Below, piece after piece: positions 17,380 to 25,774 of a stretch of 64,000 bases of DNA (the first letter of the stretch is position 1; each line of letters starts with the position of its first letter). Under the pieces are notes generated by a model. The model saw nothing but the letters and a program-made list of their open reading frames with translations. It was not told the origin of the DNA and searched no databases. The DNA lies in contig JAUIAV010000002.1 in the NCBI GenBank assembly GCA_030425195.1, forward strand, positions 62,001 to 126,000, in the 5' to 3' direction. Made by a program: the position numbers and the translations under genes. This stretch comes from Gammaproteobacteria bacterium. Lineage in GTDB: Bacteria > Pseudomonadota > Gammaproteobacteria > Pseudomonadales > Azotimanducaceae.

Positions 17380-18594
17380 TCAGTCAGGCCAGACCACGCC
17401 CTGATCGCGGGCGGGAACCGGCCCCATGCCCTGGTAGACGAACTTCTGCACCCGTTTCCCTTCGTAGGTTTCCGTGGTGTAGATGTTGCCCTTGGAGTCC
17501 GTGGCGATGCTGTGCACGGCAAAGAACTGTCCCGGCTGACGCCCGCCGTCCCCGAAGCTCGTGAGCACGTCCAGGGTCTCCCGGAGGATGACGTACACCT
17601 TCATGTTCTTGCCGTCGGCGAGATAGATGAACTTCTGATCCGGGTCCTTCGAGAAGGCGATGTCCCAGATGGAGCCGTCGCCAAGGGTTCGAGGGGCAAT
17701 CTGCTTCTCGGTGACGAAAGCGCCGTCTTCCTTGAACACCTGGATACGGTTGTTGGCCCGGTCGCAGACGTAGATCAGCCCGTCGTTGGACGGCTCCGCG
17801 CAATGCACGGGGTTGCGGAACTGCTGTGCCAGCGGCGCGTCCGGGTCGTAAGGGCCGAGGTCTGTGTCGTCCGGCTTGTTTCCGTAGGCGCCCCAGAACC
17901 GTTTCACCGCGCCGGTTTCCGAATCCAGAACCGCAACTCTTTTGTTGGTGTAACCGTCGGAGACGTAGGCTTCTTCGCCGCTCGCGTTGAACGAGATCTT
18001 GGCGACCCGGCCGAAATGCTCGGTGCTGTTCGAGTTCGCTTCCATACCGGGTATGCCGTACTGAGCGAGGAACTTCCCGTCACGGCTGAACTTGAGGATG
18101 TGGCTGTCACCGCGTCCGTTGCCGCCGATCCAGATGTTGTCCTTCGGGTCCACCGTCAGACCGTGATTGGAGGACGGCCACTCGTACTCTTCGCCGGGGC
18201 CGCCCCAGGAGTTCACCAGATTCCCCTCGGGATCGAACTCGAGAATGTTCGGCGCGGGCAGACAGCAGTCGCCGGTCGGCGGGTCCATGGCCGCGCCGAT
18301 CTCGGTGCGGGTGTTGAACGACTGTCTCCGGTGGATCACGAAGACGTGATCCCGGCTGTCCACGCCCACGCCTATGGCGGAACCCAGAAGCCAGTGATTC
18401 GGCAGCGGTTTCGGCCAGAGCGGATCCACTTCGAACATCGGTGCCTGTGCGGTCGCAGCGTCAGCCGGTGGTTCCACCAGCTCCAGACCGAGCCCGAGAG
18501 CCAGAATGGCGGCGATCAGACCGGAGCCTGTGAGAAGTTTCCGTTTGCGGTTGGCGCCGCGTTCCTGGCCGTCACTATTGTGAGGCTCACCCAT
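17380..18594 (-). CDS. NHL-repeat protein (peptidylglycine lyase-like propeller)
   Basis: A 404-residue protein with an N-terminal membrane anchor or uncleaved signal (about residues 20-40), followed by an NHL-type beta-propeller. Repeated segments include G-V-G-V-D-S-R-D-H-V-F-V, F-D-P-E-G-N-L-V-N-S-W-G, G-L-T-V-D-P-K-D-N-I-W-I-G and F-S-R-D-G-K-F-L-A-Q-Y-G. The arrangement resembles peptidyl-alpha-hydroxyglycine lyase-like proteins common in environmental proteobacteria; catalysis is unproven. It would sit on the periplasmic face. Its 5' end faces the HupE/UreJ-like gene across 80 bases containing the palindrome AGTATACT (18633-18640), which could serve as a -10 element in either direction. 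Confidence 0.75.
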   Translation of the reverse strand: MGEPHNSDGQERGANRKRKLLTGSGLIAAILALGLGLELVEPPADAATAQAPMFEVDPLWPKPLPNHWLLGSAIGVGVDSRDHVFVIHRRQSFNTRTEIGAAMDPPTGDCCLPAPNILEFDPEGNLVNSWGGPGEEYEWPSSNHGLTVDPKDNIWIGGNGRGDSHILKFSRDGKFLAQYGIPGMEANSNSTEHFGRVAKISFNASGEEAYVSDGYTNKRVAVLDSETGAVKRFWGAYGNKPDDTDLGPYDPDAPLAQQFRNPVHCAEPSNDGLIYVCDRANNRIQVFKEDGAFVTEKQIAPRTLGDGSIWDIAFSKDPDQKFIYLADGKNMKVYVILRETLDVLTSFGDGGRQPGQFFAVHSIATDSKGNIYTTETYEGKRVQKFVYQGMGPVPARDQGVVWPD

Positions 18595-18675
18595 GTCGTC
18601 TCTCCAAAAGTCGTCTACAGATTGAACCGCCCAGTATACTCGCAGTTTCGAGCGGCGCGGGATCGGGAACGAGCG

Positions 18676-20007
18676 ATGAAGTGGGCCTCCGTACTGAAAC
18701 GGACATGGCAGGTCGGGGTCTGCCTTCTGGCGGTCGGCTTCTGCTCAGGCGCGGGTGCACACGAGATTCCGGACGATGTGGAGATCCGCCTGCTGGTGGT
18801 TCCGGACGGCGACGAAGTGAAGGTGTCGGTGCGGGTGCCGCTGGTGGCCATGCGGGATTTTGATTTTCCGCTGCGTGGTCCGGGCTATCTGGACCTGGCC
18901 CGGGCGGATACCCAGCTCGCCGATGCCGCCAGCCTCTGGCTGATGGGTGAGCTGAGAATTTATGCGAACGGAGAAGATCTCGGCGCCGGGCGTCTGGACG
19001 GTGTCCGGGTTGCGCTGCCGAGCGATCTGAGTTTCGACGGTTCGCTGGACACGCACCGGCGCATCCTGATGGAGCGCCTGCCGGCGCACACGAATCTCTA
19101 CTGGGAGCAGGCGTTGCTCGACGTGGCGCTGACCTATCAGAATCCGGCGGGAGCAGAGGCGGATCTGGTGGTTGTGCCGTCATTCGCCCGTCTGGGGATG
19201 CGTACGCTGACCCGGCTCACTCATCCCGGTAAGGACGGGACCCTGAAGACCCTGGTGCTGCCGGGAGATCCGGGCCGGGTCAGTCTCGACCCCGGACGGC
19301 TCGAGGTTTTCGGACGTTTTCTCGCGCTCGGATTCGAGCACGTGCTGGACGGGACAGACCATCTGCTTTTCGTGCTGGCGCTGGTCATTCCGCTCATGCG
19401 GATCCGGCCGTTGATCGTGGTGGTAACGGCTTTCACGATTGCTCACTCCCTGACCCTGGGTGCAGCCATGCTGGGGCTGGTGCCTGCCGGTCTCTGGTTC
19501 CCGCCTCTGGTTGAGCTGCTGATCGCCACCTCCATATTCATCATGGTGCTGGAGAATCTGCTGGCGCCGGGTCTGACCAGTCGCTGGCTGGTCGCCTTCG
19601 GATTCGGACTCATCCACGGATTCGGCTTTTCCTTCGCGCTGGGCGCCACGCTGCCGCAGGCGGGCGATCACCTGCTGGTGTCTCTGGCGGGATTCAATCT
19701 CGGGATCGAGGCCGGCCAGCTGCTCGTGCTGCTGATGGCGGTGCCGGTGCTCAGACTGGCGGCACGCTGGTTGCCGCCCCCGGGTATCGCCGTGGTGGCG
19801 TCCGTGCTGATCGGCCATACGGCCTGGCACTGGATGCTGGAGCGCTGGGCTCAGTTCAGTGCCTTCGAGGTGGTGGTGCCGGAGCTGGATCGAGCCTTCG
19901 CCGCGGGAAGCATGCGCTGGGCCATGCTCGTGCTGGTAGCCATGCTGGTGGTCTGGCTGATCCGCGGGCCGTTCGAGCGCTGGGCTGCGGCTAGTTCAGA
20001 GCCCTGA
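18676..20007 (+). CDS. HupE/UreJ family membrane protein
   Basis: A 443-residue protein: a signal peptide (cut after GAGAHE region, about residue 26); an extracytoplasmic domain of about 210 residues; and a C-terminal membrane domain of six or more helices. The membrane part carries the HupE/UreJ signature H-V-L-D-G-T-D-H-L-L-F-V-L-A-L and T-A-F-T-I-A-H-S-L-T-L-G. These conserved His/Asp residues are thought to handle nickel or cobalt in characterised relatives, but long two-domain versions like this have no proven substrate. No hydrogenase or urease genes are nearby. The frame is open for a long way upstream antisense to the NHL gene; the ATG at 18676, followed by a signal peptide, is the credible start. 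Confidence 0.82.
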   Translation: MKWASVLKRTWQVGVCLLAVGFCSGAGAHEIPDDVEIRLLVVPDGDEVKVSVRVPLVAMRDFDFPLRGPGYLDLARADTQLADAASLWLMGELRIYANGEDLGAGRLDGVRVALPSDLSFDGSLDTHRRILMERLPAHTNLYWEQALLDVALTYQNPAGAEADLVVVPSFARLGMRTLTRLTHPGKDGTLKTLVLPGDPGRVSLDPGRLEVFGRFLALGFEHVLDGTDHLLFVLALVIPLMRIRPLIVVVTAFTIAHSLTLGAAMLGLVPAGLWFPPLVELLIATSIFIMVLENLLAPGLTSRWLVAFGFGLIHGFGFSFALGATLPQAGDHLLVSLAGFNLGIEAGQLLVLLMAVPVLRLAARWLPPPGIAVVASVLIGHTAWHWMLERWAQFSAFEVVVPELDRAFAAGSMRWAMLVLVAMLVVWLIRGPFERWAAASSEP

Positions 20008-21238
20008 GGCGCGTCCGCGAAACACCCAGCGCGAAGATCCGGATGGGCAGCTGGCGAAGTCCCGGCGTGCGCAGCAGCCAGCGGACGGGCGTCGGGATCT
20101 CGAAGGCTTCGCCGGACAGCGCCCGCGCGACGAGCAGCTGCTGAACCCGGGACTGAGCGGCCTGAATGATGCGGGTCGGCCGGTTCCGGCGCTGCTGGAT
20201 CCGGGCCAGAAGGCCTTCGTCCGGCGGTCCGGCACCCAGGGCGGGCCGCCGGCCTTCGTAGGCGAGCACGTTGGCGGCCTCCACGGCGTCTGAGATGGCC
20301 GCGTTGATCCCCACGCCCCCGACCGGCGACATCACGTGCGCGGCGTCACCGATCAGGAGGAGGCCGGGTCTGTGCCAGGTGTCCAGGCAATCGGCTTTCA
20401 CGTTCAGCAGATGAACGTCGCCGAAACCGCCGATGACGGTAACCCGGTCCGCAAGCCAGGGTGCCGTGTGAGCGATCTCGTTCCTGAAGTGATCGATGCC
20501 GGCCTCCCGTACCTGATGAAAGTCGCCTTTCGGGAAGACGTAGCCGATCTGCCACTCGTCCACCCGGGGGATGCATATCAGCATCCGACCGGCGCCGACG
20601 AAGAAGCCGCCGGCTTCATAGCCGTCGCCGGCCGCACGGGGCAGCCGGAACCAGCAGACGTCCATGGGCGCCGCCCGCTCCCTCGCCGCCAGCCCGGCGA
20701 GTTTTCGGATCCGGGAGAAACGCCCGTCCGCCGCGACCACCAGGGCGGCTGTGAGCGTACGTTCCGAGCCGGCGTGCCGGTAGCGCACACCCGAGACACG
20801 GCCGTCCGCCTCCAGGAGGCCGGTGACGGGCGCGCTGGTCAGACATCGGAAACCGGCAGAGCGCGAGGCTTCATCGGCGAGAAATTCCAGAAAATCGACC
20901 TGAGGCATGATGGCGATGAATGGAAAGGGCGAAGGCAGCCGGTCGAACTGAGCCAGGGTGAAGGTGGCCGCGCCCGCATTGATCGACATCTCCCTCAGCC
21001 GGACGTGAGGGATTGCGAGCACCCGGTCCGCCAGTCCGATCTGGTCCAGCATCTCCAGAGTGGACGCATGCAGGGTGTCACCCCGGAAGTCCCGGTCGAA
21101 ATCGGGCTGACTCTCGAGCACGGTGACCGTGAAACCCGTACGGGCCAGCAGCAGGCCGAGGACCATTCCTGCCGGACCGCCGCCGACGATGCAGCAGTCC
21201 ACGTCCGAAGCCCGATCGGTGTCTGATGCGCGGCTCAT
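19991..21238 (-). CDS. FAD-dependent monooxygenase/oxidoreductase (PHBH-like)
   Basis: A 415-residue flavoprotein with the Rossmann FAD motif CCIVGGGPAGMVLGLLLARTG near the N-terminus, a central D-G-R-F-S-R-I-R-K-L-A-G segment, and the second FAD motif LLIGDAAHVMSPVGGVGINAAISDAVEAANVLA (GD motif near residues 290-295). This is the group A aromatic hydroxylase fold. It probably acts in the cytoplasm with NAD(P)H; the substrate is unknown. Its start overlaps the stop of the MauG-like gene (ATGA), so the two are translationally coupled. Its 3' end overlaps the convergent HupE/UreJ-like gene by 17 bases. Confidence 0.85.
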   Translation of the reverse strand: MSRASDTDRASDVDCCIVGGGPAGMVLGLLLARTGFTVTVLESQPDFDRDFRGDTLHASTLEMLDQIGLADRVLAIPHVRLREMSINAGAATFTLAQFDRLPSPFPFIAIMPQVDFLEFLADEASRSAGFRCLTSAPVTGLLEADGRVSGVRYRHAGSERTLTAALVVAADGRFSRIRKLAGLAARERAAPMDVCWFRLPRAAGDGYEAGGFFVGAGRMLICIPRVDEWQIGYVFPKGDFHQVREAGIDHFRNEIAHTAPWLADRVTVIGGFGDVHLLNVKADCLDTWHRPGLLLIGDAAHVMSPVGGVGINAAISDAVEAANVLAYEGRRPALGAGPPDEGLLARIQQRRNRPTRIIQAAQSRVQQLLVARALSGEAFEIPTPVRWLLRTPGLRQLPIRIFALGVSRTRLRALN

Positions 21239-22524
21239 GGTGTGCGCTCCTCCCCCGTCCGTTCGCCGATGGGAACGCTGCGGGCATCTCTGGCCAGCGC
21301 GTCCACACCGGCGCCGGTCAGGGATTCCAGAAAGGCGTGCAGCGCCTCTGTCTGCACGGGGTCCAGGTTCAGCGGTGTCAGGCGGGGATCCCGGTCCGGA
21401 TCTTCCCGGACCCCCTCACTGTAGAACTCGATGACGTCGGTCAGGGTCCTCTGGCTGCCGTCGTGCATGTAGGGGCCGGTGAGGGCCACGTTCCTGAGCG
21501 ACGGCGTCCGATAGCGGTAGCGGTCGGACGGATCGCCGGTCACTTCCTCCCGTCCGAAATCATGGCGGTCAGGCGGCGCTATGGAAACGGCCAGCGGAAC
21601 CGACACACCGGGTGCGATCTGTATCCGCGCCTGAGGCCGGGCTTCCCGTTTCCGGCTCGCCACTTCCACACCGGTCCGATGAAATGCGTCGTCCGTGAAG
21701 TGTGCGTGCGTATTGGTGAAGGTGTGGCAGCTGCTGCACCCGGACGCCGCGAACACGAAGAAACCGTCCCTGGCAGCAGCCGTCATCGCGCCAGTCTCGC
21801 CGCCGTAAAACCAGCGATCGAATGGCGAATCCGCGGCCAGCAGCGCCTGCTGGTAGGCGGCCAGCACCCGGCCCAGCGTGCGTTCCGTGAGGCCTTCGGG
21901 AAAGAGCGCGCCGAACGAACCGGTGTAACCGGGCAGGGCGGCGATCCGATCGAGAACCGCCTGCCGGTCCGGATTGCCCATCTCATTGGCGGCGGTCAGT
22001 GGCGAGAAGACCTGCTCGGCAAGGCTCGATTCCCGGCCGTCGTGGAAAAGACTGCGCCGGTAGGCCACGTTGTACAGAGAAGGGGCGTTCCGGCGTACGA
22101 ACCGCCCCTCGATGCCCACCGGTGTGGCCAGCTCGTTCTGGCTGAAGGCCTGTTCGGGGACGTGGCACATCCCGCAGGAGAGCGTTTCATTCGCCGACAG
22201 GCGGCGGTCGTAGAAAAGCTGCCGGCCGAGGTCGATCTCGGCTGCCCGGGGCGGGTCTTCGAGCGTCGGCAGCCCGAGCGGGGGATCTGCCGCCAGCGCC
22301 GCCAGGTCGAGCCGCTGTCCGGGTTCCGTGGCAACGCGCAAAGAGCGTGTCCGGAATCCGCTGCGCTCATAGCCCTGCCTCGGGTCGGTCCGGCCCACCG
22401 TTGACCGGTCGGGATCGCCCGACGCGCCAGGCGGGGCGCCGTGCCCCGGGTGTGTGGTCATCAGGGCCGCCAGGCAGAGGCCGAGCCGCCCGGCCAGGCT
22501 CAGGAATGGGTGCGCTGACGTCAT
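21235..22524 (-). CDS. Dihaem cytochrome c peroxidase / MauG-like protein
   Basis: A 429-residue exported protein with two c-haem motifs, CGMCH (about residues 117-121) and CSSCH (about 263-267), and the peroxidase-family patterns L-G-R-Q-L-F-Y-D-R-R-L-S, N-A-P-S-L-Y-N-V-A-Y and R-T-P-S-L-R-N-V-A-L-T-G-P-Y-M-H-D-G. Members either reduce H2O2 or, like MauG, mature a protein cofactor by oxidation. The start at 22524 gives a signal peptide; an internal Met is an alternative. It is divergent from the SBP56/methanethiol oxidase gene across about 70 bases. MauG-like genes have been reported beside mtoX in methylotrophs, suggesting a maturation or electron-transfer role here. Confidence 0.88.
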   Translation of the reverse strand: MTSAHPFLSLAGRLGLCLAALMTTHPGHGAPPGASGDPDRSTVGRTDPRQGYERSGFRTRSLRVATEPGQRLDLAALAADPPLGLPTLEDPPRAAEIDLGRQLFYDRRLSANETLSCGMCHVPEQAFSQNELATPVGIEGRFVRRNAPSLYNVAYRRSLFHDGRESSLAEQVFSPLTAANEMGNPDRQAVLDRIAALPGYTGSFGALFPEGLTERTLGRVLAAYQQALLAADSPFDRWFYGGETGAMTAAARDGFFVFAASGCSSCHTFTNTHAHFTDDAFHRTGVEVASRKREARPQARIQIAPGVSVPLAVSIAPPDRHDFGREEVTGDPSDRYRYRTPSLRNVALTGPYMHDGSQRTLTDVIEFYSEGVREDPDRDPRLTPLNLDPVQTEALHAFLESLTGAGVDALARDARSVPIGERTGEERTP

Positions 22525-22593
22525 CGTCCCCAGGATACCCGACGGCTGATGAGGTGTTAGCATAGCTTCACGGAGAAGGAAGAGGACGAACCC

Positions 22594-23955
22594 ATGAGGA
22601 GATTCTTTTCGGGCGCCCTGTGCGCCGTTCTGCTCGCAGCCGCCGGTCTGGCGCCCGTCCCGGCCCAGGGCGACGAGACCTGCATGTCCCCCTACATGGC
22701 CAAGATCGTCGGCCAGGAGGATTTCGTCTACATCTGGACCCTCGGTATGGAAGGGGTGGGAGATGGCCAGGACAAGCTGGTCACCGTTGCCGTCAATCCC
22801 GAATCGCCGAAGTTCGGTCAGGTGGTGCACAGTCTTTCCGTTGGTGGTCGGAACGAGGCGCACCACTCCGGATTCACGGACGACCGGCGGTTCCTCTGGG
22901 CCAGCGGCCTGGATACCAGCAAGATTTTCATCTTCGACGTGCACACCGATCCGGCCGAACCCCGGCTGCACAAAACCATCGACGATTTCGTCGAGCAGTC
23001 GGGCGGGGTAGTGGGGCCGCACACCAACTATGCGCTGCCGGGACGCATGCTGCTATCGGGCCTGTCCAACAACCGGGACCACGGCGGCCGAACGGCACTG
23101 GTGGAGTACACCAATGCGGGCGACCACGTGGCCACCTACTGGATGCCCACCGACGACGAGCTGGGCGGTGCACAGAAGACCGGTCAGTTCGCGGATGGCT
23201 ACGGCTACGACGTGCGCGTGCTGCCTCGACGCAACGTGATGATCACCTCCTCCTTCACCGGCTGGAACAACTACATGATGAATCTGGGTGCCATGATGGC
23301 GGATCCGGAAGCCATGAAGCGTTTCGGCAACACGGTGGTGGTATGGGATCTGCACTCGCGGACGCCGAAGAAGGTTCTGGACGTGCCGGGGGCGCCGCTG
23401 GAGATCCGCTGCGCCTGGGGCTCCCGGAGCAATTACTGTTTCACTTCCACCGCGCTGACTTCGAAAATCTGGCTGATCTACGAGGACGAGGCGGGTGAAT
23501 GGCAGGCAGAGGCTGTGGCGGACATCGGTGATGCATCGAAGATTCCCCTGCCCGTGGACATCTCCATCTCTGCGGACGATGACCTGCTCTGGGTGAACAC
23601 CTGGAACGACGGTCTGGTCCGCATGTACGACATCAGCAACCCGCGCGCTCCTGAGCAGGTGTTCGAGCAGCAGATCGGTGAGCAGGTGAACATGGTCTCC
23701 CAGAGCTGGGACGGTAAGCGCGTGTACTTCACCTCATCGCTGCTGGCGAACTGGGACAAGCAGGAGAGCACGGGCGGGGATCTGCAGTATTTCAAGCTCT
23801 ACGACTGGGATGGGGAGCGGCTGACGCCGAACTTCCACATCGACTTCATCGCCGCGGGTCTGGGTGCGCCGCATCAGATGCGTTTCGGTGCCTACGGGCT
23901 CTACGGCAAGCGGGCACCGTCCGTGCTCGACCCTAAGGTTGCCGACTCTGACTGA
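22594..23955 (+). CDS. mtoX: SBP56 family protein, probable methanethiol oxidase
   Basis: A 453-residue protein with an N-terminal signal peptide (cut around residue 26), then the selenium-binding-protein-56 fold: CMSPYMAKI, D-F-V-Y-I-W-T-L-G, N-E-A-H-H-S-G, G-P-H-T-N-Y, S-S-F-T-G-W-N-N-Y, P-L-P-V-D-I-S-I-S-A-D-D and a C-terminal G-A-P-H-Q-M-R-F-G. Conserved histidines fit a copper-type centre. Bacterial SBP56 was identified as a copper-dependent periplasmic methanethiol oxidase (methanethiol to formaldehyde, sulfide and H2O2). The adjacent SCO copper chaperone and divergent MauG-like peroxidase strongly support that assignment over an unknown selenium-binding role. A purine-rich GAAGGAAGAGGA stretch precedes the ATG. 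Confidence 0.88.
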   Translation: MRRFFSGALCAVLLAAAGLAPVPAQGDETCMSPYMAKIVGQEDFVYIWTLGMEGVGDGQDKLVTVAVNPESPKFGQVVHSLSVGGRNEAHHSGFTDDRRFLWASGLDTSKIFIFDVHTDPAEPRLHKTIDDFVEQSGGVVGPHTNYALPGRMLLSGLSNNRDHGGRTALVEYTNAGDHVATYWMPTDDELGGAQKTGQFADGYGYDVRVLPRRNVMITSSFTGWNNYMMNLGAMMADPEAMKRFGNTVVVWDLHSRTPKKVLDVPGAPLEIRCAWGSRSNYCFTSTALTSKIWLIYEDEAGEWQAEAVADIGDASKIPLPVDISISADDDLLWVNTWNDGLVRMYDISNPRAPEQVFEQQIGEQVNMVSQSWDGKRVYFTSSLLANWDKQESTGGDLQYFKLYDWDGERLTPNFHIDFIAAGLGAPHQMRFGAYGLYGKRAPSVLDPKVADSD

Positions 23956-23974
23956 CGTCCACGCAGCCGGTCGA

Positions 23975-24676
23975 GTGAGACTGGCCGCGCGCTGTCTGGC
24001 CGTCTGGGGACTGTTCCTTCCGGCGGCTGCATCGGCCGCCGCTTCCGGTCATGAGCACCCGGAACCGGTGGTGCTGGCGCCCGGGTATGCGGATCTCGAG
24101 TTCACACCCCCGCCACCGGGCACCTACCGGCTGCCGCCTCTGGGGACCGCACCGGATGGTGCGGTGCTGGACGGGCAGGGGCGGGCGCTCAGGCTGCACG
24201 ACCTGATGGGAGACGGGCCGGTGCTGCTCTCTTTCATCTACACCAGCTGCTCCGACGTGAACGGCTGTCCGCTGGCGACGCACGTGCTCGCGAAAACCAC
24301 TGAGGCGCTGGGCAGGGATGTCCAGCTGGCGTCACGCGTGCGTCTGATCAGTCTCAGCTTCGATCCCGACAATGACACGCCGGAAGTCATGACCCGCTAC
24401 GGCGAGCCGTTTCGGGACAGAGGGCTGGACTGGCGGTTTCTGACCACGGCAGGGACGGCGGAGCTCGACCCGATTCTCGAAGGTTACGACCAGTGGGTGA
24501 TCAGGGACTACGACGATGCAGGCAACGCGCTCGGGACACTGTCTCATCTGCTCAGGGTCTATCTGATCGATGACGATAAACGGATCCGTAACATCTACAG
24601 TGTTTCCTTCCTGCATGCGGACACGCTCGGCAATGACGTACGAACGCTCATGATGGAGAACGGGGCACCCGAGTGA
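23975..24676 (+). CDS. SCO1/SenC-like copper chaperone with CX5C motif
   Basis: A thioredoxin-fold SCO/SenC-type protein of about 233 residues from a GTG at 23975, which gives a clean signal peptide; a TTG at 23939, inside the end of mtoX, is the other option. The metal site appears as FIYTSCSDVNGCPLA (Cys92 and Cys98), followed by S-L-S-F-D-P-D-N-D-T-P and the distal His (about 191) in LSHLLRVYLID. The two Cys are five residues apart instead of the classical three (TxCPxxCP). Encoded right behind mtoX, it probably delivers copper to the oxidase in the periplasm. Its stop overlaps the GTG of the next gene. Confidence 0.85.
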   Translation: MRLAARCLAVWGLFLPAAASAAASGHEHPEPVVLAPGYADLEFTPPPPGTYRLPPLGTAPDGAVLDGQGRALRLHDLMGDGPVLLSFIYTSCSDVNGCPLATHVLAKTTEALGRDVQLASRVRLISLSFDPDNDTPEVMTRYGEPFRDRGLDWRFLTTAGTAELDPILEGYDQWVIRDYDDAGNALGTLSHLLRVYLIDDDKRIRNIYSVSFLHADTLGNDVRTLMMENGAPE

Positions 24677-25767
24677 TCGAATCCACCGCCACGATGCGCC
24701 GGACGTTCGCGATCTGCCTGCTTCTGGTGCTGCTGGCCGTCTTCAGCTTCATGATCTCCGGATTCTTCGGTGCTCTGGTGTTTGCCGCCGCCGCCGCGCT
24801 GATGTTCTATCCGCTGCAGCGCTGGCTCGAGGGATATCTGAATCCGAAGGCGGCCGCGGTCATCAACCTGTTCGTGCTTTTCGTGGTGGTGATCGTGCCC
24901 ATGGTCGTGCTGCTCGGCATGGCGGCCGGGCAGGCGCTGGCCTTCGTGGATCAGGCCACGACCTGGCTCGGCAGCCGGCTCAACGGCTCGACCCCCCTGT
25001 TCAATGTGAATCTGCCCGAATGGCTGGATCTGGAAACGGAACTGGCCACCCTGCGCGAGGAGCTCACCAGCCGGCTCGGGCAGATTGCCGGGACCGTTGG
25101 CCGATTTGTTGCGAACACGCTTTCCCAGGTCACGCGGATGACGGCGCTCTTTCTGCTGGACGTGTTCGTTGCCAGCTATTTCTTCTTCTACTGCCTCCTC
25201 TCGGGAGAGCGGCTGGCCAGAGAGGTGGTGGAGAGCATGCCCCTGAGAGAATCCGACCGGCAGGAATTTCTCACCGTGGGCGCCAATGTGACGCGTTCGG
25301 TGCTCAAGAGCATGGTGCTGATCGGTGCGGTGCAGGGATTCTTCAGCGGTCTGGCCTTCCATATCGTCGACATCCCCGGCGTGGTGTTCTGGGGGATCGT
25401 CATGGGCTTTCTTTCGGTGATTCCCTTCATCGGGCCGGTCATCATCTGGCTGCCGGTGGCCGTGTATCTTGCGCTGCAGGGCGAATACTGGTCGGCCGCG
25501 TTCCTCGCAGGCTGGTTCTGGCTGTTCGTGGCCACCATCGACAACGTGCTCCGACCACTGATCGTCGGCTCGGACACCCGGATGCCGGACGTGCTGGTGC
25601 TGCTCACCACGCTGGGCGGCCTGTTCATGTTCGGGGCCATCGGGCTGCTCATGGGACCGCTGATCGGTGCGCTGCTGATGGCGGCCTGGGCCGTGTACCG
25701 GCGGGTGTTTGAAGAAGAGCTGAGGCCGGAGATCTCAACGCAGGCGGCCGTCCCGGCAGAGAGGTGA
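24673..25767 (+). CDS. AI-2E/PerM family membrane protein
   Basis: A 364-residue protein with about eight membrane helices in the AI-2E transporter pattern: an N-terminal pair, a soluble amphipathic stretch (about residues 95-150), and C-terminal helices with the family motifs G-A-V-Q-G-F-F-S-G-L, I-P-F-I-G-P-V-I-I-W-L-P, D-N-V-L-R-P-L-I-V-G and G-G-L-F-M-F-G-A-I-G-L-L-M-G-P. Members move autoinducer-2, Na+/Li+ or unknown substrates. Its GTG start overlaps the SCO-like stop codon (GTGA), so it is translated with the methanethiol oxidase genes. Any role there, such as export of a product, is speculation. Confidence 0.88.
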   Translation: MIESTATMRRTFAICLLLVLLAVFSFMISGFFGALVFAAAAALMFYPLQRWLEGYLNPKAAAVINLFVLFVVVIVPMVVLLGMAAGQALAFVDQATTWLGSRLNGSTPLFNVNLPEWLDLETELATLREELTSRLGQIAGTVGRFVANTLSQVTRMTALFLLDVFVASYFFFYCLLSGERLAREVVESMPLRESDRQEFLTVGANVTRSVLKSMVLIGAVQGFFSGLAFHIVDIPGVVFWGIVMGFLSVIPFIGPVIIWLPVAVYLALQGEYWSAAFLAGWFWLFVATIDNVLRPLIVGSDTRMPDVLVLLTTLGGLFMFGAIGLLMGPLIGALLMAAWAVYRRVFEEELRPEISTQAAVPAER

Positions 25768-25774
25768 TCTGATC

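Noticed and set aside
17290-18675. A 462-codon upstream extension of the HupE/UreJ-like frame
   Set aside because: It lies antisense to the NHL-repeat gene and has no recognisable fold; a signal peptide begins at the ATG at 18676.
22594-23955. SBP56 gene as evidence of selenium metabolism linked to the selenoprotein
   Set aside because: The historical name refers to selenium binding in mammals. Signal peptide, SCO and MauG context point to copper-dependent methanethiol oxidation; the two loci need not be related.
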